A stretch of 64,000 bases of DNA from Streptomyces graminofaciens (GTDB lineage Bacteria; Actinomycetota; Actinomycetes; Streptomycetales; Streptomycetaceae), in the NCBI RefSeq assembly GCF_030294945.1, contig NZ_AP018448.1:4030001-4094000 (forward strand). Reading direction: 5' to 3'. The notes below the pieces were generated by a model. It searched no databases. It was not told the origin of the DNA and worked only from the letters and a program-made list of their open reading frames with translations. The position numbers and the translations under genes were made by a program. Of this stretch, positions 25,028 to 33,996 are shown piece by piece (position 1 is the stretch's first letter; the number at the start of each line of letters is the position of its first letter).

Positions 25028-26506
25028 GTGCGGCAAGGGGAATTGGCCAGCCCGTTTCCATCGGCGCGCGGGCGTATGGCGAACGGGGCAATCAGCCGGC
25101 CCGCGATCGAATGGGAGCAGCGGTACCGCCGTACCGTGATCATCAGCGATACCGCGGCCACCGCTTTCGTGGTGGCGGCGATCGGCAACTTCTTCGGGGC
25201 CCGGGACGCGGCCAACTGGCACGAGAAGTGGGGAATTCTCGCGTTCGGCACCGAGCTGCTGGTGCTGGGGTCGCTCGCGGTGAGCCGGGCATGGGCTCCG
25301 GCCGTGCTCGGCCAGGGAGCCGAGGAATTCCGCCGGCTCGGACGCTCACTGTTCATGGCGACCGTCGTACTGGCGCTCGGCGGGATCGCCCTCACCTCGC
25401 GCAACATCAAGCTCTGGATCTTCGTCGCGATTCCGGCGATCGCGCTGGTCACCATGACCATGCGGTACCTGCTGCGCCTCTCGCTGCACAAGCAGCGGAA
25501 GGAAGGGCGGTGCCTGAGACCGGTGCTCGCCGCCGGGAGCCCGGCCACCGTGCGCGACCTGATCACCCGGACCCGTAAGTTCCCCCACCTCGGCTGGCGG
25601 GTGGACGCGGTGTGCACGACGGACGGTCGCGGGCTCGACGATGACCAACTGGACGGAGTGCCGGTCGTCGGCCGGCTGGAGGACGTCGCCAAGCACGTCC
25701 GCCACGACGGCTACCGAGTCGTCGCAGTCACACCGGACCCGCACTGGTCACCGGACCGACTGCAGCGGCTGGCCTGGAACCTCGAAGGCAGCGACGCCGA
25801 GATGGTCGTGGCCCCCGTGCTGATGGAGGTGGCCGGGCCGCGGCTGCACGTCGACGCGGTGCTCGGGATCCCGCTGCTGCGGGTCAGCATGCCGACCTTC
25901 ACCGGGGGCCGCCGGGCGGTCAAAGAGGTCGTCGACCGGATAGGCGCAACGATTCTGCTGATGCTGTTCGCGCCGCTGATGCTGATCGTCGGGCTGCTCG
26001 TGGTGGTGGACAGTCGGGGTGGGGCGTTCTACCGCCAGCGCAGGGTCGGCAAGGACGGCCTCGAGTTCACCATTCTCAAGTTCCGCACCATGGTCGCCGG
26101 GGCTGACGGGGCTCGGGCCGCGCTCGCCGGCCGCAACGAGGGCGCCGGCCCGCTGTTCAAGCTCCGCCGGGACCCGCGGGTGACCCGGGTGGGAACGATG
26201 CTGCGCCGGTACTCCCTCGACGAGCTCCCGCAGCTTTTCAACGTGCTCACCGGATCGATGTCGCTCGTCGGTCCGCGGCCTCCGTTGCCGGAGGAGTCCG
26301 CCGCGTACGGCCCGGACATCCGGCGACGGCTGCTGGTCAAGCCCGGACTCACCGGCCTGTGGCAGATCAGCGGACGCAGCGACCTGTCGTGGGAGGAGGC
26401 GGTCCGGCTGGACCTGCGGTACGTGGAGGACTGGTCGCTCGCCCTGGACACAGTGATCTTGTGGAAGACGCTGCGTGCGGTGCTCCATGGGCAGGGGGCC
26501 TACTGA
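25028..26506 (+). CDS. Polyprenyl-phosphate sugar-1-phosphate transferase (priming enzyme, WbaP/CpsE type)
   Basis: The 492-residue protein has about four N-terminal membrane segments, then a soluble NAD-like middle domain. A further membrane helix starts the catalytic domain, with GGAFYRQRRVGKDGLEF, ILKFRTM and DELPQLFNVLTGSMSLVGPR. The C-terminus has KPGLTGLWQISGRSDLSWEE. These are all core motifs of polyisoprenyl-phosphate hexose-1-phosphate transferases, which put the first sugar phosphate on the lipid carrier. GTG 25028 has a G-rich leader; ATG 25076 is an alternative. It opens the operon that runs to 52573. Confidence 0.93.
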   Translation: MRQGELASPFPSARGRMANGAISRPAIEWEQRYRRTVIISDTAATAFVVAAIGNFFGARDAANWHEKWGILAFGTELLVLGSLAVSRAWAPAVLGQGAEEFRRLGRSLFMATVVLALGGIALTSRNIKLWIFVAIPAIALVTMTMRYLLRLSLHKQRKEGRCLRPVLAAGSPATVRDLITRTRKFPHLGWRVDAVCTTDGRGLDDDQLDGVPVVGRLEDVAKHVRHDGYRVVAVTPDPHWSPDRLQRLAWNLEGSDAEMVVAPVLMEVAGPRLHVDAVLGIPLLRVSMPTFTGGRRAVKEVVDRIGATILLMLFAPLMLIVGLLVVVDSRGGAFYRQRRVGKDGLEFTILKFRTMVAGADGARAALAGRNEGAGPLFKLRRDPRVTRVGTMLRRYSLDELPQLFNVLTGSMSLVGPRPPLPEESAAYGPDIRRRLLVKPGLTGLWQISGRSDLSWEEAVRLDLRYVEDWSLALDTVILWKTLRAVLHGQGAY

Positions 26507-26550
26507 TGCGCGGGAGTCTGCAACTCAACGGTCCCGCCGACGCGCGGACC

Positions 26551-26569
26551 GCAGGCCCCAAGGGCCTGC
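26551..26569 (+). other. Intercistronic hairpin
   Basis: Perfect 8-bp arms (GCAGGCCC at 26551-26558, GGGCCTGC at 26562-26569) with a 3-base loop lie in the 82-bp gap between the priming enzyme and the dehydrogenase gene. The operon clearly continues, so it may stabilise or partly attenuate the mRNA. The next start follows a GGGGGAGG ribosome-binding site. Confidence 0.6.
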
Positions 26570-26588
26570 CCTGGGGGAGGAACGGGTC

Positions 26589-27908
26589 ATGAGGGTCAGC
26601 GTTTTCGGGCTCGGCTACGTGGGCTGTGTGTCGGCCGCGTGCCTGGCCAGCATGGGTCACGAGGTCATCGGGGTGGACGTGAACCAGGTGAAGGTCGACC
26701 TGGTCAACGACGGCAGGGCCCCGGTGGTCGAGGAGCGGATCGGCGAGCTCATCGCCGACGTCGTGCGGACCGGAGCATTAAGCGCCACCGTTGACGTCCG
26801 CGAGGCGATCATGGGCAGTGAGGTGTCGCTGGTCTGCGTGGGCACGCCGTCGGAGCCCAACGGCAGCCTGTGCACCACGTACTTGGAGCGGGTCACCGAG
26901 CAGATCGGCGCCGCGCTGGCCGAGCGGGGCGGGCGGCACACCGTCGTGTTCCGTAGCACCATGCTCCCGGGCACCTGCCTGAACCTGCTGGTACCGATCC
27001 TGGAGAAGTACGTCGGCGGCACGGCCGGGGTGGACATCGGGGTCGCGGTCAACCCGGAGTTCCTGCGCGAGGGCACGAGCGTGCGGGACTTCTTCGACCC
27101 GCCCAAGACCGTCATCGGCGAGCTCGACCCGGTAAGCGGCGACGCGGTGCTGGCGCTGTACGACGGCCTGCCCGGCGAGGTGTTCCGGGTGCCGATCCCG
27201 ACGGCCGAGGCGATCAAATACGCGGACAACGCGTTCCACGGCCTCAAGATCGGCTTCGCGAACGAGCTGGGCGCTGTGTGCCAGGCGCTCGGGGTGGACT
27301 CGCACCAGGTGATGGACGTGTTCCTGGCCGACCGCAAGCTGAACATCAGCCCCGCCTACCTGCGGCCCGGCTTCGCCTTCGGCGGCTCCTGCCTGCCCAA
27401 GGACCTGCGCAGCCTGGTCCACGCGGCGCAGCGGGCCGACGTCTCGGTGCCCATCCTCGCCCATGTGCTGCCCTCCAACTCCGACCATCTGCAGCGCGCG
27501 GTGGAGCTGGTCGAGCGCACCGGCAAGCGCCGGGCGGGCCTGTTCGGGCTGTCCTTCAAACCCGGCACCGACGACCTCCGCGAGAGCCCGCTCGTCGAGC
27601 TGGCGGAGAGGCTCTACGGCAAGGGGTACGACCTGAAGATCTACGACGCCAATGTGAGCCTCTCCCGGCTGCTCGGCGCGAACCGCGAGTACATCGAGAC
27701 CCGGCTGCCGCACCTCGCGCAGCTGCTCGCGGACTCCGTGGACGAGGTGCTCGAACACGCCGAGGTGGTCCTGGTCGGAACCAGGGATCCGGCCGTGCTG
27801 TCGGCGCTGCCCCATGGCGACGACGGCCCGGTGATAGTCGACCTCATCCACCTTCCCGACGCCGAGGCGCGCCGGGCCGAACCGGGGTACATAGGCCTTG
27901 CCTGGTGA
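26589..27908 (+). CDS. GDP-mannose 6-dehydrogenase-like (AlgD-type) nucleotide-sugar dehydrogenase
   Basis: The 439-residue protein has the NAD motif GLGYVGCVSAA (residues 7-17) and the catalytic Cys268 in GFAFGGSCLPKDLRSL. That cysteine number is the same as in Pseudomonas AlgD. AlgD-type enzymes oxidise GDP-mannose to GDP-mannuronate; UDP-glucose dehydrogenases are relatives and cannot be excluded. A uronic acid in the polymer fits the heparinase/alginate-lyase-like gene at 36198. Codon 64 (26778-26780) is the rare TTA, so translation should depend on the bldA tRNA. Confidence 0.88.
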   Translation: MRVSVFGLGYVGCVSAACLASMGHEVIGVDVNQVKVDLVNDGRAPVVEERIGELIADVVRTGALSATVDVREAIMGSEVSLVCVGTPSEPNGSLCTTYLERVTEQIGAALAERGGRHTVVFRSTMLPGTCLNLLVPILEKYVGGTAGVDIGVAVNPEFLREGTSVRDFFDPPKTVIGELDPVSGDAVLALYDGLPGEVFRVPIPTAEAIKYADNAFHGLKIGFANELGAVCQALGVDSHQVMDVFLADRKLNISPAYLRPGFAFGGSCLPKDLRSLVHAAQRADVSVPILAHVLPSNSDHLQRAVELVERTGKRRAGLFGLSFKPGTDDLRESPLVELAERLYGKGYDLKIYDANVSLSRLLGANREYIETRLPHLAQLLADSVDEVLEHAEVVLVGTRDPAVLSALPHGDDGPVIVDLIHLPDAEARRAEPGYIGLAW

Positions 27909-29163
27909 CACGACGAGCGACGACCGGCCGGGCCGGCGCGCGCTGATTCTGGTGGAGAACCTGTCGGTGCCGTTCGACCGGCGGGTGTGGCAGGAGTGCA
28001 CGACGCTGCGCGACGCGGGCTGGAAGGTGCACGTCATCTGTCCCCGGGGGACCAAGCGGGACACGGAGGCGGAGGCGGAGATCGACGGGGTGCGGATACA
28101 CCGCTACCCGTTGCGCGCGGCCACCGGAGGGCCGGCCGGCTACCTGCGGGAGTACGGATCGGCGTTGTGGCACACGGTCCGGCTGGCCCGGAAGGTCGGC
28201 CCGGTCGACGTGGTCCATGCCTGCAACCCGCCCGACCTGCTGTTCCTGCCGGCACTGTGGCTGAAGCGGCGCGGAGCGCGGTTCGTCTTCGACCAGCACG
28301 ACCTGGTACCCGAGCTGTACCTCTCCCGGTTCGGCCGCGGCGAAGATCTGCTCTACCGCGCCGTGTGCGCGCTGGAACGGCTGACCTACCGGGCCGCGGA
28401 CGTCGTGCTCGCCACGAACGAGAGCTACCGGGACGTCGCGGTGCGCCGTGGCGGCCGGCGGCCGGCGGACGTTTTCGTGGTGCGCAGCGCGCCCGACATC
28501 GAACGGTTCCAACCGGTACCGGCCGAGCCGGAGCTGAAGCGCGGCAAGCCTCATCTGCTGTGCTACCTCGGCGTCATGGGCCCGCAGGACGGCGTCGACT
28601 ACGCCTTGCGGGCCCTGGCGAAGCTGCGCGACGAGTTCGGGCGGACCGACTGGCATGCGGTGTTCGTCGGCGCCGGCGACGCCTTCGACGCGATGGTGGA
28701 ACTGTCCCGGAAGCTCGGGCTCTCCGAGCAGGTGCAGTTCACCGGGCGCATTCCGGACGCCGACCTGGTGCGCTACCTGTCCACCGCGGATGTGTGCCTC
28801 TCCCCCGACCCGCGCAATCCGCTCAACGACGTGTCGACCATGAACAAGGTCCTGGAGTACATGGCGATGGGCCGGCCGATCGTCTCGTTCGACCTCCGGG
28901 AGGCGCGAGTCTCCGCCGGTGACGCCGCCGACTACGCGCCCGCCAACGACGAGGCCGAGTTCGCCAAGCTCATCGCGCTGCTGCTGGACGATCCGGAGAA
29001 GCGGGCCCGGATGGGCAAGATCGGCCAGGAGCGGATCAGCGGGGCGCTCTCCTGGCGCAACTCCCAGCGATCACTGCTCGCCGCCTACGCCGCTGCCTGC
29101 CGTGACGACTCTCCGGTGTCGGCGGGCCACCCGAACCGGGTAAGAAAGAGGCCGCGCCGTTGA
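27898..29163 (+). CDS. Glycosyltransferase family 4
   Basis: The 421-residue GT-B enzyme starts LILVENLSVPFDRRVWQE, a common start of bacterial exopolysaccharide GT4 enzymes. The C-terminal donor site is VSTMNKVLEYMAMGRPIVSFDL. It probably adds a sugar to the lipid-linked repeat unit on the inner face of the membrane. TTG 27898 overlaps the dehydrogenase stop by 11 bp and is the best available start. The stop overlaps the next TTG start. Confidence 0.87.
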   Translation: MPGDTTSDDRPGRRALILVENLSVPFDRRVWQECTTLRDAGWKVHVICPRGTKRDTEAEAEIDGVRIHRYPLRAATGGPAGYLREYGSALWHTVRLARKVGPVDVVHACNPPDLLFLPALWLKRRGARFVFDQHDLVPELYLSRFGRGEDLLYRAVCALERLTYRAADVVLATNESYRDVAVRRGGRRPADVFVVRSAPDIERFQPVPAEPELKRGKPHLLCYLGVMGPQDGVDYALRALAKLRDEFGRTDWHAVFVGAGDAFDAMVELSRKLGLSEQVQFTGRIPDADLVRYLSTADVCLSPDPRNPLNDVSTMNKVLEYMAMGRPIVSFDLREARVSAGDAADYAPANDEAEFAKLIALLLDDPEKRARMGKIGQERISGALSWRNSQRSLLAAYAAACRDDSPVSAGHPNRVRKRPRR

Positions 29164-30524
29164 GCGATGACACGATACGCCTGGTCACGATCGGGCGGAT
29201 ACTCCGTCGGCGCCGACGGCTTCTCACCATCCTCGCCGTGGTGGGTGCGCTCGTCGGCTACGGCACCTCGTTGCTGCTTCCGCCGCGTTACACGACATCG
29301 GCATCGGTACTGCTGCCGGGTGCGTGGGAGGAGCGCGAGCTGCTGACCCAGACGGAGATCGCGACCAGTTCGGTGGTGGTCGACCGCGCGGCCGCCACGC
29401 TCGACTGGACCGGGGTCGGCGGCAGCGAGCTGCGGGATCGGGTGAGCGCCGAGGCCACCGACGGGAACATCATCAAGATCTCGGGCACGGCCGACACCCC
29501 GAAGCGCGCACAGCAGCTCGCCGACCAGGTGGCCCAGCAGTTCGTCGCCTTCGCCGCGCGGATCGCGGGCGAGGACACCGAGTCCGAAGCGGCGGCGCCC
29601 GAGGCACTGCGGCAGATGGTGGTGAAGACCAACCGCCGTATCACCGAGCTGGCCGACGCGGCCGGTCCGGGGCAGACCGTGGAGAGCGTGCAGACCCGCA
29701 CCGAACTCGCGAAGCTGCGCGCCGCGCTGCAGCAGGCCATCGACAAGCTGGACCAGGCCGACCCGGCCTCCGAACAGGCCAACCTGGTCGTCATGGGGCC
29801 GGCGGCCCGGCCGACCGGGGAGACACCGCCGACGAGGACGCAGCTCATCGTCGCCGGGGCGCTGCTGTTCTTCCTCCTCACGGTCATCGGCCATCTCGTC
29901 GCCGCTCGGATGAGTCGCCGGCTGCGCACCGAACCGGAGATCGCCGCGGCGCTGGGCTCGGCACTGCTGGGCACCGTCGACGTACCCGGTGAACGGGCCG
30001 CGTACCGGCCGAAAGGCCGTGGCCCGCGGGCCCGGATCCGGAGGCTGCTGGGCGCCGACATCCGGTGGGACCTACCGACCCCGCGGACCTCCGGCGACGA
30101 GGCCGGCAGGCAGATCCGCTACCGGCGGGTGTGCGCCCGCCTCCGGGACCAGCTGCCGGTCCCCCGGCGGCTGCTGGTTGTCGTCCCGGACGGCGACGAG
30201 ATCGCCCGCCGGGCCGCCGGGCAGCTCGTCGCCGAGGCCGAGAGCGATCCGCTGCTGCGGGTGGTGGGGGTCTCGGTGTCCCGGCCGATGGTGCCGGACC
30301 GCGACAACGAGTCCGGTGCCCTGGTCGTGCTCAGCGCGGGCAGCTGGACCGCAGGGGAGCTCGCCGGCATCGCCGAGGCGTGTGCGGACGCCAAGCACGA
30401 GATCGTCGGCATCGTCCTCGCCGGCCCGGTCCGGGCCCGTCCGACGCGGTCCGCCGGCCGTCCTCGGGATGCCGCCACGCCGGGGCTCGCGGTCGGCGAC
30501 GACGCGACGGGAGGTTCACGGTGA
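29160..30524 (+). CDS. Wzz/chain-length-determinant protein with degenerate kinase-like domain (1)
   Basis: The 454-residue protein has an N-terminal membrane segment (LLTILAVVGALVGYGTSLLLP), a long periplasmic-type helical stretch and a second membrane segment (LIVAGALLFFLLTVIGHLV). A cytoplasmic domain follows. This is the polysaccharide co-polymerase plan. The C-terminal domain keeps the outline of a BY-kinase (ALVVLSAGSWTAGELAGIAE and VGIVLAGP), but I see no Walker A loop. TTG 29160 overlaps the GT4 stop. It should govern chain length or export. Confidence 0.82.
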   Translation: MSDDTIRLVTIGRILRRRRRLLTILAVVGALVGYGTSLLLPPRYTTSASVLLPGAWEERELLTQTEIATSSVVVDRAAATLDWTGVGGSELRDRVSAEATDGNIIKISGTADTPKRAQQLADQVAQQFVAFAARIAGEDTESEAAAPEALRQMVVKTNRRITELADAAGPGQTVESVQTRTELAKLRAALQQAIDKLDQADPASEQANLVVMGPAARPTGETPPTRTQLIVAGALLFFLLTVIGHLVAARMSRRLRTEPEIAAALGSALLGTVDVPGERAAYRPKGRGPRARIRRLLGADIRWDLPTPRTSGDEAGRQIRYRRVCARLRDQLPVPRRLLVVVPDGDEIARRAAGQLVAEAESDPLLRVVGVSVSRPMVPDRDNESGALVVLSAGSWTAGELAGIAEACADAKHEIVGIVLAGPVRARPTRSAGRPRDAATPGLAVGDDATGGSR

Positions 30525-32041
30525 CGACGCGTACGACTTCGGAGTCGTCGGCCGCCGCTCCGCTGCTGGACCTGCAGGCGCTGGTGGTGGCGGTGCGCAG
30601 GCGCCGCCGCCTCTGGTGCTCCATGGCGCTGCTGGGGCTGCTCGCCGGCGTGGCGGTGGCGGTCCTGCTGCCGCCGCCGCCGACCGCGGTGACCAAGGTG
30701 CTGGTCGCGCATCAGGCGGACCAGCCGAACGACCCCGGAACGCTGATCCGCACCGACGTCGCGCTGTTGCAGACCACGCGGATCGCCAGTGAGGCCCTGC
30801 AGTCCCTCGAGTCCTCGGAAAAACCGGAGGACTTCATGGAGGACTACGAGGGTCTCGGCCTGACCAACAACCTGCTGCAGATCAATGTGACGGGTGACAG
30901 CGACGCGGAAGCGGTGGCCCGCGCCAAGGCGCTGGCCGACGCGTTCGTCGCGGACCATGTGAAGCGGATACGGGAAGCCGCGAACGCCGAGGCCAAAGCC
31001 CTGCTCGACCAGCGTGACCGGCTACAGGACGATCTCGCCCAGGTCAACAAGGCGATCGGAGACGGATCACCGGACAGCGGGCCGAAGTCGTCGGCGGACA
31101 TGGAGTCGCTCTTCGCCCGCCGGGCCGAACTCACCTCGCGGATCTCCGATTTCGACCAGCGCGCAGCGGAGGCGCGCATCGGCACGCCCCAACTCGTCGC
31201 CGGCACACAGATCGTGGACGCACCGCGCGCGGTGCGCCACTCCCTGCCCAAAACCGCTGCCACCAACGCCGCGATCGGGCTCCTCCTCGGGCTCGCCCTC
31301 GGGCTCGCGGTGGCCGCGGTCGGCACGGTGGTGGCGGACCGCCCCGTGCTGCGCCGGGACATCGCGGCGAACCTCGGCGCCTCGGTCATCGCGGAGCTGC
31401 CCGGCCGGTCGGCCGGGCTGTGGCGGCGCCGACGGATCCGGGCGGCACGCGAACGGCTCACCATGTCCCTGGCCCGCGCCGTGCGCGGCTCCGCGGACCC
31501 GGTGTCGCTGCTGGAACTGGGCTGTGCGCGCAGCGCGAGCGTGATCGCCCTGGACCTCGCCGGGGCACTGGCGGCGGACGGGCCAGTGGTCGTCATCGAT
31601 GGCCTGCCCGACCTGCGGCTCGCCGGCCGCCGCCCGAAACCAGGAGACCCGACCGTGGTCAGCGGCGAGCGTGCCGCGGCCGTGTCGCCTCAGGAGCGCC
31701 GGCTCGGCGTCGGCTCGGTGGCGCCCGGCACGGCGTGGACCGACCTCCAGTACCTCGGCACTCAGACCGTGCTCGTCGTGCGTGCCGGGCACGGCAGCGC
31801 CGCATGGCTGCACACCGTGGCGCGGCAGCTCGCGGACCAGCGCATTCCGGTGATCGGTGTGGTGCTGATCGACCCCGATCCGCGTGACCGGACCGACGGC
31901 ACGCTGTGGGACGGGCTGCGCACCGCGCTGCGCGGCCAGAACGAGCGGCTGGCCCGGCAGAACGGGACGAGCCGACATCGGACGGAGCGGCTGCCGGTGT
32001 GGGCGGATCGGGTCCCGGACAGCGACCAGGAGGCACGGTAG
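30521..32041 (+). CDS. Wzz/chain-length-determinant protein with degenerate kinase-like domain (2)
   Basis: The 506-residue protein repeats the plan of its neighbour: membrane segments at about 30-52 and 245-275 flank a coiled-coil-rich loop. The C-terminal part matches a BY-kinase fold (VSLLELGCARSASVIALDLAG, then GPVVVIDGLPDLRL and VLVVRAGHGSAAW). The glycine-rich ATP loop and a tyrosine-rich tail are absent, so it is probably not a kinase. GTG 30521 overlaps the previous stop. Two such proteins side by side suggest a hetero-oligomeric co-polymerase. Confidence 0.83.
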   Translation: MTTRTTSESSAAAPLLDLQALVVAVRRRRRLWCSMALLGLLAGVAVAVLLPPPPTAVTKVLVAHQADQPNDPGTLIRTDVALLQTTRIASEALQSLESSEKPEDFMEDYEGLGLTNNLLQINVTGDSDAEAVARAKALADAFVADHVKRIREAANAEAKALLDQRDRLQDDLAQVNKAIGDGSPDSGPKSSADMESLFARRAELTSRISDFDQRAAEARIGTPQLVAGTQIVDAPRAVRHSLPKTAATNAAIGLLLGLALGLAVAAVGTVVADRPVLRRDIAANLGASVIAELPGRSAGLWRRRRIRAARERLTMSLARAVRGSADPVSLLELGCARSASVIALDLAGALAADGPVVVIDGLPDLRLAGRRPKPGDPTVVSGERAAAVSPQERRLGVGSVAPGTAWTDLQYLGTQTVLVVRAGHGSAAWLHTVARQLADQRIPVIGVVLIDPDPRDRTDGTLWDGLRTALRGQNERLARQNGTSRHRTERLPVWADRVPDSDQEAR

Positions 32042-32044
32042 GAC

Positions 32045-33979
32045 ATGTGTGGCATCGCAGGCACTTACCGATGGCCGGACGGGAAGGTCGTGACCGACCG
32101 GCTCACCGATACCCTCGCCCACCGCGGTCCGGACGGGGCGGGCCGGTACAGCCACCCCGCCGGTGACGGCGAAGTGCACCTCGGGCACCGTCGGCTGGCC
32201 ATCATCGACCTGTCCGAGACCGGCGCCCAGCCGATGGTCTCGGGCGGCCTCGTCCTGACGTACAACGGCGAGCTGTACAACGCGCCCGAGCTGCGTGCCG
32301 AGCTGGCAGCCGCCGGGGTGCGCTTCCGCGGTACCTCCGACACCGAGGTGCTCCTTGAGGCCTGGCGGCGCTGGGGCACGGACTGTCTGCCCCGGCTGCG
32401 CGGCATGTTCGCGTTCGGGATCTTCGACGAGCGAACCGGTGAGCTGGTGCTCGCCCGCGACCAGCTCGGCATCAAGCCGCTGTTCCTGCTCCGGCGCGGC
32501 GAGGGTCTGGTGTTCGCCTCCGAGCTCAAGGCGCTCGCCGCCGCGACCGGCGGGTCGCTGGAGGTGGACCACGCGGCGCTGGTGGCCTCGCTGCTGTACT
32601 ACTGGGTGCCGGACTCTCGGTGCGCGTTCCGCGAAGCGGAGAAGCTGCCGCCGGGGAGCTGGCTCAGGTGCCGGCCCGACGGCCGGGTGGAGCGCGGCCG
32701 GTACTGGCACTTGAAGGACGTCGCCGCCGAGGGCCGGGAGCGGGCCCGGAGCGGCGAGCAGCCGGACCTGGCCGCCATCGTCGAGGAGTCGACCCGGCTC
32801 CACCTGCTCTCCGACGTACCCGTGGCGACCTTCCTCTCCGGCGGTCTCGACTCCAGCTACCTGACCGCGCTGGCGGCCCGCGACCGACCCGGGATCTCCG
32901 CCTACACGATCGGGTTCCGCGCCGAGGACGCCAGGTTCGAGGCGATGCCGGACGACCTGCGCTACGCCCGGCAGGTGGCCGAGCGGTTCGGCGTCGACCT
33001 GCACGAGATCGAGATCGCTCCGAATGTGCTCGACCTGCTGCCGCAGATGACGTACCACCTGGACGAGCCGATCGGCGACCCCGCCGCGATCAACACCTTC
33101 CTGATCTGCCAGGCCGCCCGGGAGGCCGGGGTCAAGGTGATGCTCTCGGGGATGGGTGCCGACGAGCTGTTCGCCGGTTACCGAAAGCACCTGGCCAACC
33201 TGCTCGCGCTGCGCTACCAGCGCGTACCCCGGCCCCTGCGGCGCGGCCTGTCCAGGGCCGTGGACCGGCTGCCGGTCGCCTCGGCCCGCCGGGGGTACCG
33301 GTCGGTGCGGTTCGCGAAGCGGTTCCTGTCCTTCGCCGATCTGCCGGAGGAGACCGCGTTCCGGCGCAGCTACACCATGTACGACCAGGACGAGCTGCTC
33401 GCCCTGCTCGATCCGGACCTGGCCGGGACGGTCGAGGACGTGCTGACCGAGCACGCGGACATCTACCGGGACAACGACCTCGACGACTTCGTCAACCGCA
33501 TGTGCCTGGGCGACGCCCGGATGTTCCTGCCGGGCCTGAACCTCGCCTACACGGACCGGTCGAGCATGGCCGCGTCGACCGAGGTGCGGGTGCCGTACGT
33601 GGACGTCGAGGTGGTCAAGGCGGCGTTCGCCGTCCCCGGCGACCGCAAGATCGTCGGACGACAGGGCAAGGCAGTCCTCAAGGAGGCGGCCACCTCGATC
33701 CTGCCCCGGGAGATCGTGTACCGGCCCAAGGGCCTGTTCAGCGCCCCGCTGCGGGCCTGGATGAGCCGGGATCTGGCGCCCCTGGTGCGCGAGGTGGTGA
33801 ACGACGGCGAGCTCGTCCGTTCAGGGCTCCTGCGCCGCGACGCCCTGGCGCGCATGGTCGCCGAGGACGCCGCCGGGCACCGGGACTTCTCCAAGCATCT
33901 GTGGCATGTGCTGACCCTCGAGTACTGGTACCGCGGCGCGACCTCCGGGGCCGGCCAGAACTCTCCCTTCACGGCGTAG
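32045..33979 (+). CDS. asnB: Glutamine-hydrolysing asparagine synthase-like amidotransferase
   Basis: The 644-residue protein begins MCGIAGTYRW, where Cys2 is the glutaminase nucleophile. It has RGPDGAGRY and HRRLAIIDLSE in the first domain and the ATP-pyrophosphatase loop FLSGGLDSSYLTAL in the second. In polysaccharide clusters such proteins probably amidate a uronic-acid carboxyl or another glycan acid rather than make free asparagine. A uronate-forming dehydrogenase lies four genes upstream, which fits. The start follows the preceding stop by only 3 bases. Confidence 0.9.
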   Translation: MCGIAGTYRWPDGKVVTDRLTDTLAHRGPDGAGRYSHPAGDGEVHLGHRRLAIIDLSETGAQPMVSGGLVLTYNGELYNAPELRAELAAAGVRFRGTSDTEVLLEAWRRWGTDCLPRLRGMFAFGIFDERTGELVLARDQLGIKPLFLLRRGEGLVFASELKALAAATGGSLEVDHAALVASLLYYWVPDSRCAFREAEKLPPGSWLRCRPDGRVERGRYWHLKDVAAEGRERARSGEQPDLAAIVEESTRLHLLSDVPVATFLSGGLDSSYLTALAARDRPGISAYTIGFRAEDARFEAMPDDLRYARQVAERFGVDLHEIEIAPNVLDLLPQMTYHLDEPIGDPAAINTFLICQAAREAGVKVMLSGMGADELFAGYRKHLANLLALRYQRVPRPLRRGLSRAVDRLPVASARRGYRSVRFAKRFLSFADLPEETAFRRSYTMYDQDELLALLDPDLAGTVEDVLTEHADIYRDNDLDDFVNRMCLGDARMFLPGLNLAYTDRSSMAASTEVRVPYVDVEVVKAAFAVPGDRKIVGRQGKAVLKEAATSILPREIVYRPKGLFSAPLRAWMSRDLAPLVREVVNDGELVRSGLLRRDALARMVAEDAAGHRDFSKHLWHVLTLEYWYRGATSGAGQNSPFTA

Positions 33980-33996
33980 AGACAAGAGGACTTCGG

